Shown here piece after piece: positions 1 through 9,841 of a stretch of 64,000 bases of DNA (within the stretch, counting starts at the first letter, position 1; the number at the start of each line of letters is the position of its first letter). Below the pieces are notes generated by a model. It was not told the origin of the DNA, searched no databases, and worked only from the letters and a program-made list of their open reading frames with translations. The position numbers were made by a program, and so were the translations under genes. This DNA is from Symsagittifera roscoffensis (taxonomy: Eukaryota > Xenacoelomorpha > Acoela > Convolutidae), in assembly GCF_963678635.1 (NCBI RefSeq), contig NC_087066.1, positions 19,499,996-19,563,995 on the forward strand. Reading direction: 5' to 3'.

Positions 1-230
1 TTGACTAAAAAAAAATTTCCGAGGTCTTGCAACTTACTACACTATAAATGCCCTATCCTGTTAAAAGTTTCTGCGCTGCAGGCACATTTTGAAGAAAAAA
101 AACAAGACAAAAATCCGTCTTTTGGGCGCTCCACCTCTAAGTTAGTATTATTTTTGAAGGCTGCTCTAGAACATTTTCAAGGGTCCCTCGGCCGAAAAGG
201 AGCGCCGTAATATAGTACTAAAGGGGTTCA
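1..230 (+). repeat. decayed MITE-family fragment at window edge
   Basis: This stretch resembles the body of the element at 31902-32340: a CTGCGCTGCAGGCA-like block, then TTTTGGGCGCTCC, then a TAAGTTAGT block, then GGGTCCCTCGGCCG. The left end is cut by the window edge. The open frame through it is a by-product of the repeat and is not called as a gene. Confidence 0.4.
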
Positions 231-746
231 TGTTTGTTCTGAGGGTGGAAGGAGTCATTTTTTGGGTACGTGCTCGGGGGTGGGCAAGGAAAATTTTTAG
301 ACGGGAGAGATCTAGTCGGAGTATTCTTGATTGCAAGGGCCAATTTTTTCAGCCTTTTTCTGCTCTTATACATAGTAGCCCCTCAGCAAATTATAGCCCC
401 GATAGAAAAAATCTATTATGGGGGTGGCTATTATGATGGTCTGCCCTTTCAGTGATGTGGATAAAAAATTTTATTCAGGAATGATCACTAAAACGTTGGA
501 TAACATCGAGGTGAGAAATTAGATCTATTCTTAGCACTTTGAATGTCTTAGATTTCGGCACATAATTAGATTAGAGCTGAACGGATAGATTTCCGTTGAT
601 TTTGTAACTCTCCGTTCGTCTAACAGAGGTTTTTAATGGCAAAAAAAACAAATAGATGTAAAAGTGTAAAAATGAAATAATGCACAAAAATCTTTTCGAG
701 GGTTTCTAGGATTACTTATGAAACAGATGTGTTTAGTCCAACATAG

Positions 747-2236
747 ACATTGAGTGGAAGTTCGTGCGCAGTCAGATCTACTCCAGATTCATAGAGGCAG
801 AAGAGTGTGCCCCTCCCCCCTTCAACATCTTCCCCACTGTGAGGAAACTGATCAAGTGGTCCGCCCTCTTCCTCTACAGGGTAACCAAGAACCAAAAGTA
901 CCTCATATGGGCAAAACCAAAACAGGTATGCAGCACTAATTTATTAAGTGTAGATCATTTATGATAAGGCTTCGTCGGTCTGTTATGGCTTAGTCGACTA
1001 AATGCAAAATTGATTGTAGAGCTTAGTGTGTGCTTGAATATGGAGCTTCAAAACTACGATTTTCAGAATTGTATTCAAATTTCAGCTTTCATAAAAGTTT
1101 TTTTTTCAGTTTGAACGAGCCTCGAACAGAAAATGAAATTTAAGATATGTAACTTGATTTGGGAGATTGAGTTCCGCAATTAGCTATACAGCTAGTTATT
1201 GATAAGAGAAGAATGCTTGAAATAAGCATCATTGAATGGCAATAATCCAGTTTGCTTATTTCTTCTCGCTTTTGAAAATATGATGTGGTCTGTACAAAGA
1301 CTTTTTTCATGAAAATCTGAAAAGAAATGAAAAATTTTGGATCTGCTTTACAATTCCCCCGTTTCAAGAAAGGGGGGAGATTGTTAAGTAGATTAAGTTA
1401 GTTGATATTTCGACCAATCAGAACGCGGAAAAGTTAGAATTCTCAATAGAAAGCTCTAGAGCTCTTTCTCTGTAGTTCGTTAGGGGCGGAGATTCTTAAT
1501 TAGACACCACAGAAACGCGGGGCGGGGGGGGGGGGGGTTGTAAAGCTGAGGGATATAAATTTTAAATACACTCAAAAAATATGACCCACTACTTTTTTCG
1601 TCTAGGAAGCGATACTCAAGCAGCGTGACGCTCTCGTGGCCCGTTTCCCCGCCCTCCTGGAAGAGATGAGGGAGAGATACCTGCGGAACATGGAGAAGGA
1701 CGACGAGGAACAGTTGGTCACTCAGGATGACATTCAGAATCTGAAGAATGACATTTCCTCCTTGAGATACGAGTTGCTGGACGCACTGAGTAAAAACTCG
1801 GCCAGAGATAGAGTGCGGCAGGCAGAAGCAACTGCGGTTAGCCAGTATTTTGAAAACTCATTGAGGACACTAAGACATAGTTTCAAAAAAAATCGGCCAG
1901 ATGCCGTGTAATTATCATAAATGTTGTTTTAAAATGTTATAAAAAGTAAATGAAATGAATCTTGCTTTTCCATTTTCAGAACGATAGTTATTTGAAATTT
2001 TGAAATTCAAAAGGCTGATTCGGCGAATTTAGATTTACTTTTTGTTTCAGACTCAGCCAGTGTCCACTACACGAGAGGACCGGTTCCTGGACGTGCAACA
2101 GCAGGACAGAGCCCTGATGACTAATCTGATGGGAGTTCTGGAAATCAACTCGCGAGTGCTCACTCGGCTCCTAAACGAGCACAACGGACTCAACATTGGG
2201 GGAGACATAGACATAGATACAATGTTCAGTTCATAA
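747..2236 (+). CDS. TRPC-type cation channel, C-terminal exons (5' part outside or not seen)
   Basis: Three exons read as the cytoplasmic C-terminus of a transient receptor potential canonical channel, a plasma-membrane Ca2+/Na+ channel. Exon 747-925 follows an AG acceptor; it encodes IEWKFVRSQIYSRFIEAEE and the proline-rich PPPFNIFPTVRKL, and ends AACAG|gtatgc. Exon 1606-1905 follows tttttcgtctag and carries the TRPC-specific helix DDIQNLKNDISSLRYELLDA, part of the CIRB-type regulatory region and coiled coil. Exon 2051-2236 follows tttgtttcag and ends in a stop after DTMFSS. The junctions at 925/1606 and 1905/2051 are both phase 0; the first exon begins in a split codon. The donor after 1905 (GTGTAA) is weaker than consensus. 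Pore and ankyrin exons are not visible upstream. Family assignment rests on the conserved WKF, PPPFN and DISSLRYELL motifs; the subtype is not assigned. Confidence 0.85.
1524..1537 (+). repeat. poly-G run in TRPC intron
   Basis: Fourteen consecutive G, preceded by GCGGGGC, sit in the intron between the exons ending at 925 and starting at 1606, about 70 bp before the acceptor. It is a simple repeat and could form a G-quadruplex in the transcript. Confidence 0.7.
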
Positions 2237-2436
2237 ATAGTAGTGATCATTACGTTAATTAAAATGTCTGTCCTTCCGCCGTTCTTGATGATGGGGTTGG
2301 GGTGGGATGAAAAAAGGCTGTATTATGTGTATTAGAGCAGATAAATGAGCACTGTAATGGCTTTTTTCTACACCTTATGGATGATGATTAATATAAAGAT
2401 AACCTGCTGATCAGACCGGATTAAGCTGGTGCTATC

Positions 2437-2713
2437 AGGGGCAGATCCAGGATTTTTTGAGGTTTTTCAAAGATTATCTGAAATTTTTCAACCAATTTGA
2501 TATTCCGAGCTCTGACCTATTTTGCCATATTTTTCTGTCCCCTGTGTCAAAACTTTTGAAAAAACAGGCCATAAATTTTTGACTAAAACTGTGTTTTGCC
2601 GAGCGCTAACTCCCTTCAACATTAGAATTTTTTGGAGCGGCACTTTTAAAAAAGTTAGGGACAATCGGCCGGAAACGAAGGGCGAAATTGTCAAAATGGG
2701 ACCTTTTAGGTAG
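2437..2713 (+). repeat. MITE-family copy, right end degraded
   Basis: It begins CAGGGGCAGATCCAGGATTTTTTGAGG, close to the TIR of the copy at 31902, and continues with the same blocks (gagctctgacc, gccgagcgctaactccc, aatcggccgg). The right TIR is not recognisable. It lies just downstream of the TRPC stop codon. ORFs on both strands here are repeat-derived. Confidence 0.5.
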
Positions 2714-3190
2714 ACAGCGTTTTGCATCAGCAAACCCCACCAAATTCGCTACAGGCTAATAGTTAAATTCGATGGTCCAGAGCCGACTAATTTTTTTCTT
2801 GGCTTTCACCTCTTTGGTGGTTTGAGAGACTAAGTCGAAAAAGTTAAAACCAAGACTTATTTTGATATTGTAGCAGAAATAAATAAGTATCAAATAGTTA
2901 AATAAATAATGCCACGACAAAAAAAATTGTATGTCAACTGAAATCTTGCATAAATTGATAGAGAATGAGCAAGAGATTTGCAGCACCGAAAGACCGAAAG
3001 AAATGTGCAAAACCGGGCACCAATGACCTTGAGTGAAACTAACAATGACTAAATTTTCACACTAGATGCAAATATGGTGACAGAGCAATTTTTTTGGAAC
3101 AAGAAGTTGAAAAAAATTCAATAACTGAAAGACATAATATACTGAAAGTTTTCAGAATAAGTGTTAACAGCTCATGCTAATGCAGGAAGT
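2714..3190. other. intergenic, nothing recognised
   Basis: AT-rich sequence between the TRPC 3' end and the open frame below. No coding region, RNA gene or clear repeat was seen. Confidence 0.4.
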
Positions 3191-3191
3191 T

Positions 3192-4235
3192 TTATTGGAG
3201 GCAACTTTGAGTTACTTGTCGGCACGGTAAACCTGTTTTTTTCCCGTAAGGGTGGAATGTTGCGGCGAACTTTAGGGATTGCTTGGAGTGGTCAGCTGCG
3301 ACTGATGTGGCTTTGTGGTCCGAGCTCGAAGGCATGTCTGGCTGATAAGTGTAGTGCGATATTCTAACGCAATGCTCCCAAGAGTTCTTGGGCTGGGAAA
3401 CATGACGGATTGAGCTGCCATAGAAAGTCGTTTGCATTTTCCGTCGAAAAGATGATATCGAAGAATTTGAGCGAGAAGAAATGTTACCATCGTCACCGTC
3501 TGAACAGAGTTGCGAAGTTGACCGAAGAACTTCGAACTGAGGTTTCACGTTTGACGGCACGATGGGGACTGAGACTAGCCATTGAAAGTGCTCCTCAAAA
3601 AAAATGGGGATGATGTTTGGGCACGGTTTGCACGGAGACACTGAAGGCAAAGGGCCAGAAGTTTTTGTACGAGGACGAAGGCGCTAATGTCCCTTCACTA
3701 GAAGAGTGAAAGATTATGAGATCCATGGTAGAACCCGGAACTGAGGTCTCCGGCTGAATGCCCGGTGTGCTTGCTGAGAATTCGTCAAAAATACCACGCC
3801 TTTTGCCCTCCGATTGCAATTTAGTAGAGATTGAGGAAGACGCAGGAGGAGCACATGTTTTGGCTTGAGAATGCTTTCCTCTGAGACGACTGGTGGATTG
3901 GACGCCGGTCGTCCAAAGATAACGAGGTGGAGCTGGTGCATTTGTCGTTTCCGATCCTTAGAAACAGGCTGTTTATTGCGTTTTGGACTTGGCGAAGACA
4001 AAATCTGTTCCAATGACTTTTGGTTTCCAATCCGTATTGTTCCCGCCGACAAATTGCTGCGTAGAGTTGCTACTAAGACTTGCGAGTATTTTGAGGGTTT
4101 TCTCTCCTCCTGGTGCGACAAATTCATTTTGAGCCACTGATACTGATTGCCGGCCTTAAAGCACGATAATGTGGCGTGTCTGCGCTCGAAGACGAGGGTC
4201 CGCCAAAGTGAGTAAACGCACCCGGGCTGACTTGC
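3192..4235 (-). pseudogene. unrecognised open frame with two in-frame stops
   Basis: One minus-strand reading frame is open from about 4235 to 3192 apart from two stops near 3711 and 3672. The first ATG is at 4127. The stretch is visibly richer in G+C than its flanks, which is what draws attention to it. The upper part is basic and Ser-rich (MNLSHQEERKPSKYSQ); the lower part has SRSNSSISSFRRK. I recognise no family. It could be a decayed retroposed gene, a fragment of an unknown element, or chance in a G+C-rich block. No splice sites that would remove the stops were identified. Confidence 0.25.
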
Positions 4236-4299
4236 CCTTCAGTAACAACGTCCAGGCAAGGACGGCTATCGTTTTAATCGCGATGCTGATCAGCAGTCA

Positions 4300-6054
4300 A
4301 CATGCCCATTCCAGATACGTGTTATCAAAGGAAACATGGGGCAAATGACAATCAGCCGCTACAGACAGCTCAGAATTAGGTTTACCCCAAAACTGTATTT
4401 GCAAAGATGAATAACTGGCAACCATTTTTTTGTAGTTCTGATGTCTTTTATGATATTACGAATTGTGTTATGGACGTCACGTCGACAAACTGCGGACTAA
4501 GCGTAGCTGCTCCCAGCCGCCGCCTATAGTCCGAATAGTACGTTAAACCAGACCGGAACCGCGATAGTTGCCCACCGGTAAAAATGTTTCGACTTTTCAA
4601 CAATATCATACAAAAGGTTTTGTTGTGTTGAGATTATATTTGGAAAGATAATTCACCTGTCGCCATTTTTTTATTAAGTTATGGGGGTTTAAAAATCGAC
4701 ATTCAGGCCAACTTGGGTCAATTAACGCGCGATATATTTCGCGCTTTGAACGCGTACGCGGAGATTTAATCCGTCTCAGAAATCGTTCCAATTTGGTTGA
4801 AGGAAGCTTATATGCTTAATTGATTTGTTACTAGGAGCAAAATCTATCGCTTTGTACTTTATATGGCTGGTGGGAGGATTATTTTTACAAAAAATTCTCA
4901 AACTTTAAAAAAATACATTTGATTTTTTTCCTTTTAATTTTTTTTGCAGTAAATTTTTTGATTTTATTTCTGCTCCATAGACTTTAAAAGGCAGTCGGAA
5001 CATTCAAGGCATCGCCCTGATTTGAGCATTCTTGCTTTAAGTTAATGTTGTTTTGATTATTTAACAATGATTGTTGCAGCTGCTTACTCAGTTAGACTCC
5101 TCGTACTAAATATTGAAATAGAAAAAATTATATAGCGAATATACCTTTTTTAAATCCAGGTTCTTTTCTTGAAAAAAGTGATTTCAAACTTTTTATTTAG
5201 ATTGAGGACTTCTTTTCACAAACGTTAAGCGCTAGTATCACAGCGAATCTCGATTATATTCGAATTTTTCTCATTTTATGCAGTTAGTAATTTGCTGAAG
5301 TTTAAATCTCCAAAAGACCAAATAAAATCACTAAATCTATTTGTCCAGACTTTCGAAAAAAGTGAAAAAAAAAACTTTTGAACTCGGGGTAATTTTTCTT
5401 CAGTTTTCAACTTATTTTATGAAGGGTTTAATATGTTCGACTGGTTTTCTTTCAGAATATCTTTATACACTAAGATACAACTTTGAAAGTTTTTTAGTAT
5501 GATATATTGCTCCACACCGTACAGTTTTTGTTCTGAGTGTTTTTGCTTACAAAAGCAAAACTGAATTGGAAGCTCTTGTGTCCCAGCAGAAAAATATTCA
5601 TTCTGTTTGTTTTGGTGAAGTATTATTGTGAGGGGGGAGGAACTACACCTTGAGGTTCCATGTTTTTACTTTATTCATACAACCAAATGGAAACAAAGCA
5701 GCCCGCATCTATAAAAAGTGAAAAGATTTAATTTATAATGGATTACAGTGATCCAAAAACTTATCAATAGAACCGATTCCTATATTGCACTCAGACAACA
5801 AAATGGAATAAAAAATCAATTATAATCCACTGTTTTCATCAAAAATAAAATTGATTAAAATCCATTTAAAATCAATTAACATTCTAAATCGCGTTGTAAT
5901 AATTTTTGGAAGAGTTTCCGCAATGAGCAAATGAGTAATGCGAAAATTGAGAACTAAGGTAACATGGAAGCATTTGCAAAAGACAAAGGTGAGCGGAAAA
6001 AAATTTTTGAAATTAAACAACAAGTAACCAACTTCAGTTTCAAACTTAGAAAGC
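4300..6054. other. AT-rich intergenic region with an old dispersed repeat
   Basis: No gene is seen. Parts near 4975-5020 (CCATAGACTTTAAAAGGCAGTC) and 5690-5820 (GCCCGCAT, then CACTCAGACAACAAAATGG) match diverged sequence near 58980-59230, so an old dispersed repeat lies on both sides of the retroelement pair. Confidence 0.45.
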
Positions 6055-6058
6055 ACTT
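6055..6058. repeat. target-site duplication ACTT, low side of element A
   Basis: ACTT directly precedes the LTR end at 6059 and is matched by ACTT at 24709-24712 directly after the other LTR. A 4-bp duplication fits LTR-element integration and shows that both ends of copy A belong to one insertion event. Confidence 0.8.
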
Positions 6059-6468
6059 TGAGTTAGGACCGATGTGGTTAACTCATAGAGTAATTTCGGA
6101 TAGGGTACACCGTCTGCTCGTCACGCTATCTTATTTTCGGCCGGATAGATTCGTGCAACTTCTTAGTCTAATACCGATCCTAATCTTACTCTTATACTAT
6201 CTAGTCTCAGGTTGTTTAACTAGTCTCTGCTAGGCTCAATAGATCTAGGGTATACTGGTTTATTGCGGCTGCTGAAGTTCCTTAGGAGAGGCAACTAAAT
6301 TCTAAGTTAAATTCAAATCTCTCTGGTGCTGAAATTACAAGTAATTTCAGCACTTACAAATAAGTGGGTTGTTAGTTAGATGGATCATGATTGGTTAATA
6401 TTAAATACTTTACAGTGGTAAAATATCTAATTTATCCAATCATAAAATGTAGTTTAGATCAGGTTCCA
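6059..6468 (-). repeat. 3' LTR of element A
   Basis: 410 bp, beginning TGGAACCTGATC and ending TCCTAACTCA in element orientation. It holds an AATAAA signal (minus strand, 6259-6264), a TATAAGAG-like box further downstream, and a 28-bp hairpin (6326-6353). The purine tract before it is weak (GGATGGG at 6469-6475). Confidence 0.95.
6326..6353. other. perfect 13-bp-arm hairpin in the LTR
   Basis: GTGCTGAAATTAC and its exact complement flank a 2-nt loop. The same 28 bp occur in all three LTRs (also 24566-24593 and 39115-39142). It may act in RNA 3'-end formation, dimerisation or as a binding site; the sequence alone does not say which. Confidence 0.8.
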
Positions 6469-7969
6469 CCCATCCGGGTTTTACAGAGTTTTTTAGAATA
6501 GTCTTTCTGCAATTCAAAGGATGGATGATGGACGTTGGTATTTGGCGAACATCATAATTCTTCTGGGTTCTCTTGTTAGAGAAGTTCCAGGTTCAATCGC
6601 TGTGTCTTCTCATGACAACGACTGGGTTTTCGCAACAAACTCAAATCTGATTTCAGAATGGTTGGCTATGACAGGTTTTCTGTTCCATGTAGAGAACTTC
6701 TTTTGGGTTGACCTTGTCTGGGAATGGCGTGGAGATTGTGCGTGGAGGGGATGCCTGGTTACTCGGATCTGTACGTATACTTGAACTTCGAGGTGGTCAT
6801 TGTTCTAGTTCAATGAAGTCCTTTTCTGCGAAGTCAAGTCGTACTCTAAATCCTTTGAGTTGTGATTGTGGGCGGCATAATGATTGTGGTTGGCCATTCT
6901 TTTTCGAGTGTAGTGGGGTCATTTTGTCTTTGGATGTTCGTCTTTGGTGTTATATGCTGATCTATATACTGCAAGGTATAATTTACATTTTATAAAATTT
7001 TTATTAGTTTGGTGTTTTAATTATGATTTTGGTTAGTTGTTTTCACAAAAGCTTTTTGTTTTAGTTCGGTTATTTTGAAGAGTTACTCACCCTTGAGTAC
7101 CTTTTATTAAAAATAGAAGTGTGGTCACAAAGCGTGGATGTAGCGCGGTGGGTTAGGCCGGCTATAGAGCATGCTCAGGACGTCCTCTCTGGTGGGTCAG
7201 GCCAGGAGTGGGAGTATGATTTCGTGCAGTTTTTGTGAGAGGTCCTGTTATGTGATAACTTTTTATGTTGGGTTTATAGTGGTTTTTCTTATGTTTCGTT
7301 GGTTGTGTCCTTTTTTCAAAAATCAAATTGTTTTTGGTATGGGTTTGTCTTTCGACTTTTTTGTGTTTTATTATTTTTTTCTTAGACTTTATAATAGTCT
7401 TCAAAAGAATAAATTATCCAGTTTTAAACTGGGTTAATCCGGTTTGGGTACCGTTGGTTTGCTTTTCTTAGTCATGCTGTTATTCTATGTGTTGTGGTGT
7501 TTAGTAAGCTGCGTTGGTTAGTTTTGTTTAGTATATAATTCCTTTCCAACCGGGTTAAAGGAAAGTTTAAAACTTGTTATCGTGTGTTAGAGTTGTTGAG
7601 TGTGAAAGCTTGAAACTGAAATTCATTATTTAAACAATTCTTCGTGGGCGAGCTGTGCGAGTATGGATAGAATTCTTGTGCGAGTGAATGGAAATATCAA
7701 AAGGTTTGTACTGCATTTTCGTCTTATCAATTTACTACATAGAAATTCAATTTTACTGTTAGTTTTGGGGAAAAATTAAGTTACAAATTTTCATCATTAT
7801 TAGAATTACTGCTTTTAGGGAAATAATTTATAAATTAATTTACTACATTTGTATGAACTTTATTTAATTTAGCTGGTGCAAAAGATTATTAGAGTTTTGA
7901 ACAATTTGAAGAGGTTTTCTATTTTTTATTTTTCTTTTGTGTATTTTGCAGATGATCGTGAGATGAAGA
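6469..7969 (-). other. 3' non-coding region of element A
   Basis: About 1.5 kb between the last ORF and the 3' LTR. No ORF here is shared by both copies. A GC-rich block near 7130-7215, in otherwise AT-rich DNA, is conserved in copy B and contains two adjacent perfect palindromes, GAGCATGCTC (7167-7176) and AGGACGTCCT (7177-7186). Confidence 0.6.
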
Positions 7970-8056
7970 CTAAAAATCACAATGAGACATGGATAAAGAA
8001 TGGTTATTTTTTTAATTTGAATTTATTAGTTAAGAATATATATAAAATATACTTAC
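7970..8056 (-). other. probable 87-nt intron directly after the last ORF
   Basis: In element sense the stop codon of the 593-aa ORF is followed by ACAG|GTAAGTAT, a consensus 5' splice site, and 87 nt later by GTGATTTTTAG|TC, a credible acceptor. Copy B keeps both sites (55499-55584, 86 nt) although the intron body has drifted. Splicing here is inferred. Confidence 0.5.
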
Positions 8057-8059
8057 CTG

Positions 8060-9841
8060 TTAGTCGTCGGGGAAAAAACCGTGGGGGAAGATGTCGTGTA
8101 TAATGTCGGAGTTAGTTAGTAATTTTGCTAGTATGCGAATGATGTTTTTAGTTTGAAGCAGTGGCCAAAGCAATTGAAGTGCTTTAATGGTTTTTAGTTC
8201 TTCAGTGCCAACTGCAAAATCATAAGGTGTGTTTTGGATGAGATTATATAATTTGTGATTGTATTTAGTGTTGTGGATGAATTCTAATATTGGGATTTCT
8301 ATAGGTTGGACAAATTCACGTGGGATAAGGAAGGGTCTGGATTCTTCTGCGTTGAAGGTCTTTGTGATGGGACAAAAAATATACATTTGGGTTATGGGAT
8401 CATAATTGCGAAGAATACCGTGAAGGTTAGTATCTTTGATGCAATATGTGAAGTTAGGAAAAAATGGTGATGTGTATTTAGAGTTAATAAATTGAAAACG
8501 GTGATCAAAGTGATTTTGTATGAAGCGATAATATGTATATGTGTGGGTTTGTTTAGTTCGTAACATAATATCGTGTGAGCAGTGCAAATCTCGTTCGTGT
8601 GGTGCAAGGAAATGAAAGGTTAGTGAAAATAATTGAAATTTTTCTTTAAAACTTTCGTAAGATTGTGTGTCGGTTAGTGCTTCAGAAATGATGTGATCGA
8701 ATTTGTGATCAAATATATTGAGTGTAAATACATATGGTGTTTTGATGAAAAATTTTTCTGTGATTTGTGGGTTAGCAAAACGGTCATCATCTAAAAATTG
8801 GTGTTGGTCAGCTCGGATGATGTTGTGATCGTAATATTCTAGCGTGTATTCGTTAGCTCGGGGTGCAGTATATGTTTTTAGTGACTTTTTATATCCTATA
8901 TAAGTAAATTGTCTATGTGTTAGTGGTGTGGTGAGTCGATATAGCATATCTTTATTTCTTTCTATATCGATGTGAGTATTAGATAAAGGTAGGCAAAGGG
9001 GGTTAGTAAAATGATAATATGATGTCCAATGAAGTGTAGGCATTAAAACTTGTTCATCTACAAAATTACGTGTGTCGTTAGTGTTGTTAGGAGTGTTCAA
9101 AGTATATTGTGGAAATGAAGGTAGGGTGATTGCTAAAAAATCTTTCGTGTTAGTGTGATTTGGATGATTAATATATTCACGGGCTGTTCCTGGTTTTGTT
9201 GGAAATGGATGGTTCGGGAATTTTCTTTTGAAAGTGCGATAAGCTCTATTAGTGCTATTTGATGATTCGGTGGATGTGGATGATGGTGCTAATGATGCGG
9301 TATAAGCTGAAGCGGGTGTAGGGGTAGGTGGGTTTGATGATTCTATTGTGGATGAAATCTGATTTATAGTGGGGTTTTCAAGGTGGAAGGGTTGTTGTTG
9401 TAGGGTGATAAAATTATCTAGTTCCTGGGAGACTTGGGGAGTATCTGGAGAATTGGATGATCGGTCTGAATGAAATGAAGAGTAGGTTGGGGTGACTTGT
9501 GAAGCATAAGAGGGTGTAGAAATGGATGGGAGTGGGTTATTTGGCGGGATTGGTTGAAAAGGGGGTTTTGAAAAAACAGAGGAGTTGGTTTGAAAATTAT
9601 TGGATGGAGATGGTTCAGAGTCTGCAAATTCATCAGGGGTTTCAATATTTGGGTTATTGAGTTGTAAAATGGAGTATAAAACTGAGATATGTGAATTAGT
9701 GTCTGAATTCATGCCTGATGTTACATTATTGGTTGGGAAATCGGGTGGCGGGAAAGCAAAAAGTGGAATTATTGTAATTGGAGTGTTGAGGTTGGTCGGG
9801 TGGGAATTTGAGCGGTGTAGGGATCCAAGTTGTCGGCTCAT
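8060..9841 (-). CDS. unrecognised 593-aa element ORF downstream of env (ORF-X)
   Basis: A complete, uninterrupted ORF that I do not recognise. Roughly residues 1-210 are low-complexity, rich in Ser, Pro, Thr, Asn and Gln, and look disordered. Residues 215-593 look globular, rich in His, Tyr, Phe and Ile, and end GFFPDD. No signal peptide, membrane helix, zinc motif or enzyme signature is evident. The start is fixed by the overlap ATGA with the env stop, kept in copy B. In copy B (53687-55495) the frame is conserved with one stop and a short in-frame insertion. This is the only large ORF of copy A with no lesion. A consensus splice donor follows the stop. Possible roles (structural, regulatory, nucleoprotein- or matrix-like) are guesses; the disordered-plus-globular build resembles the ORF upstream of env. 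Confidence 0.75.
   Translation of the reverse strand: MSRQLGSLHRSNSHPTNLNTPITIIPLFAFPPPDFPTNNVTSGMNSDTNSHISVLYSILQLNNPNIETPDEFADSEPSPSNNFQTNSSVFSKPPFQPIPPNNPLPSISTPSYASQVTPTYSSFHSDRSSNSPDTPQVSQELDNFITLQQQPFHLENPTINQISSTIESSNPPTPTPASAYTASLAPSSTSTESSNSTNRAYRTFKRKFPNHPFPTKPGTAREYINHPNHTNTKDFLAITLPSFPQYTLNTPNNTNDTRNFVDEQVLMPTLHWTSYYHFTNPLCLPLSNTHIDIERNKDMLYRLTTPLTHRQFTYIGYKKSLKTYTAPRANEYTLEYYDHNIIRADQHQFLDDDRFANPQITEKFFIKTPYVFTLNIFDHKFDHIISEALTDTQSYESFKEKFQLFSLTFHFLAPHERDLHCSHDIMLRTKQTHTYTYYRFIQNHFDHRFQFINSKYTSPFFPNFTYCIKDTNLHGILRNYDPITQMYIFCPITKTFNAEESRPFLIPREFVQPIEIPILEFIHNTKYNHKLYNLIQNTPYDFAVGTEELKTIKALQLLWPLLQTKNIIRILAKLLTNSDIIHDIFPHGFFPDD

Noticed and set aside
7130..7160. tRNA A-box-like sequence (TGTAGCGCGGTGGGTTAGG) in the 3' region of copy A
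   Set aside because: No B box at the expected distance; treated as part of the conserved GC-rich island.
7162..7404. 80-codon minus-strand ORF in the 3' region of copy A
   Set aside because: The frame is not kept in copy B and the composition is Lys/Asn/Thr-rich as expected of AT-rich DNA.
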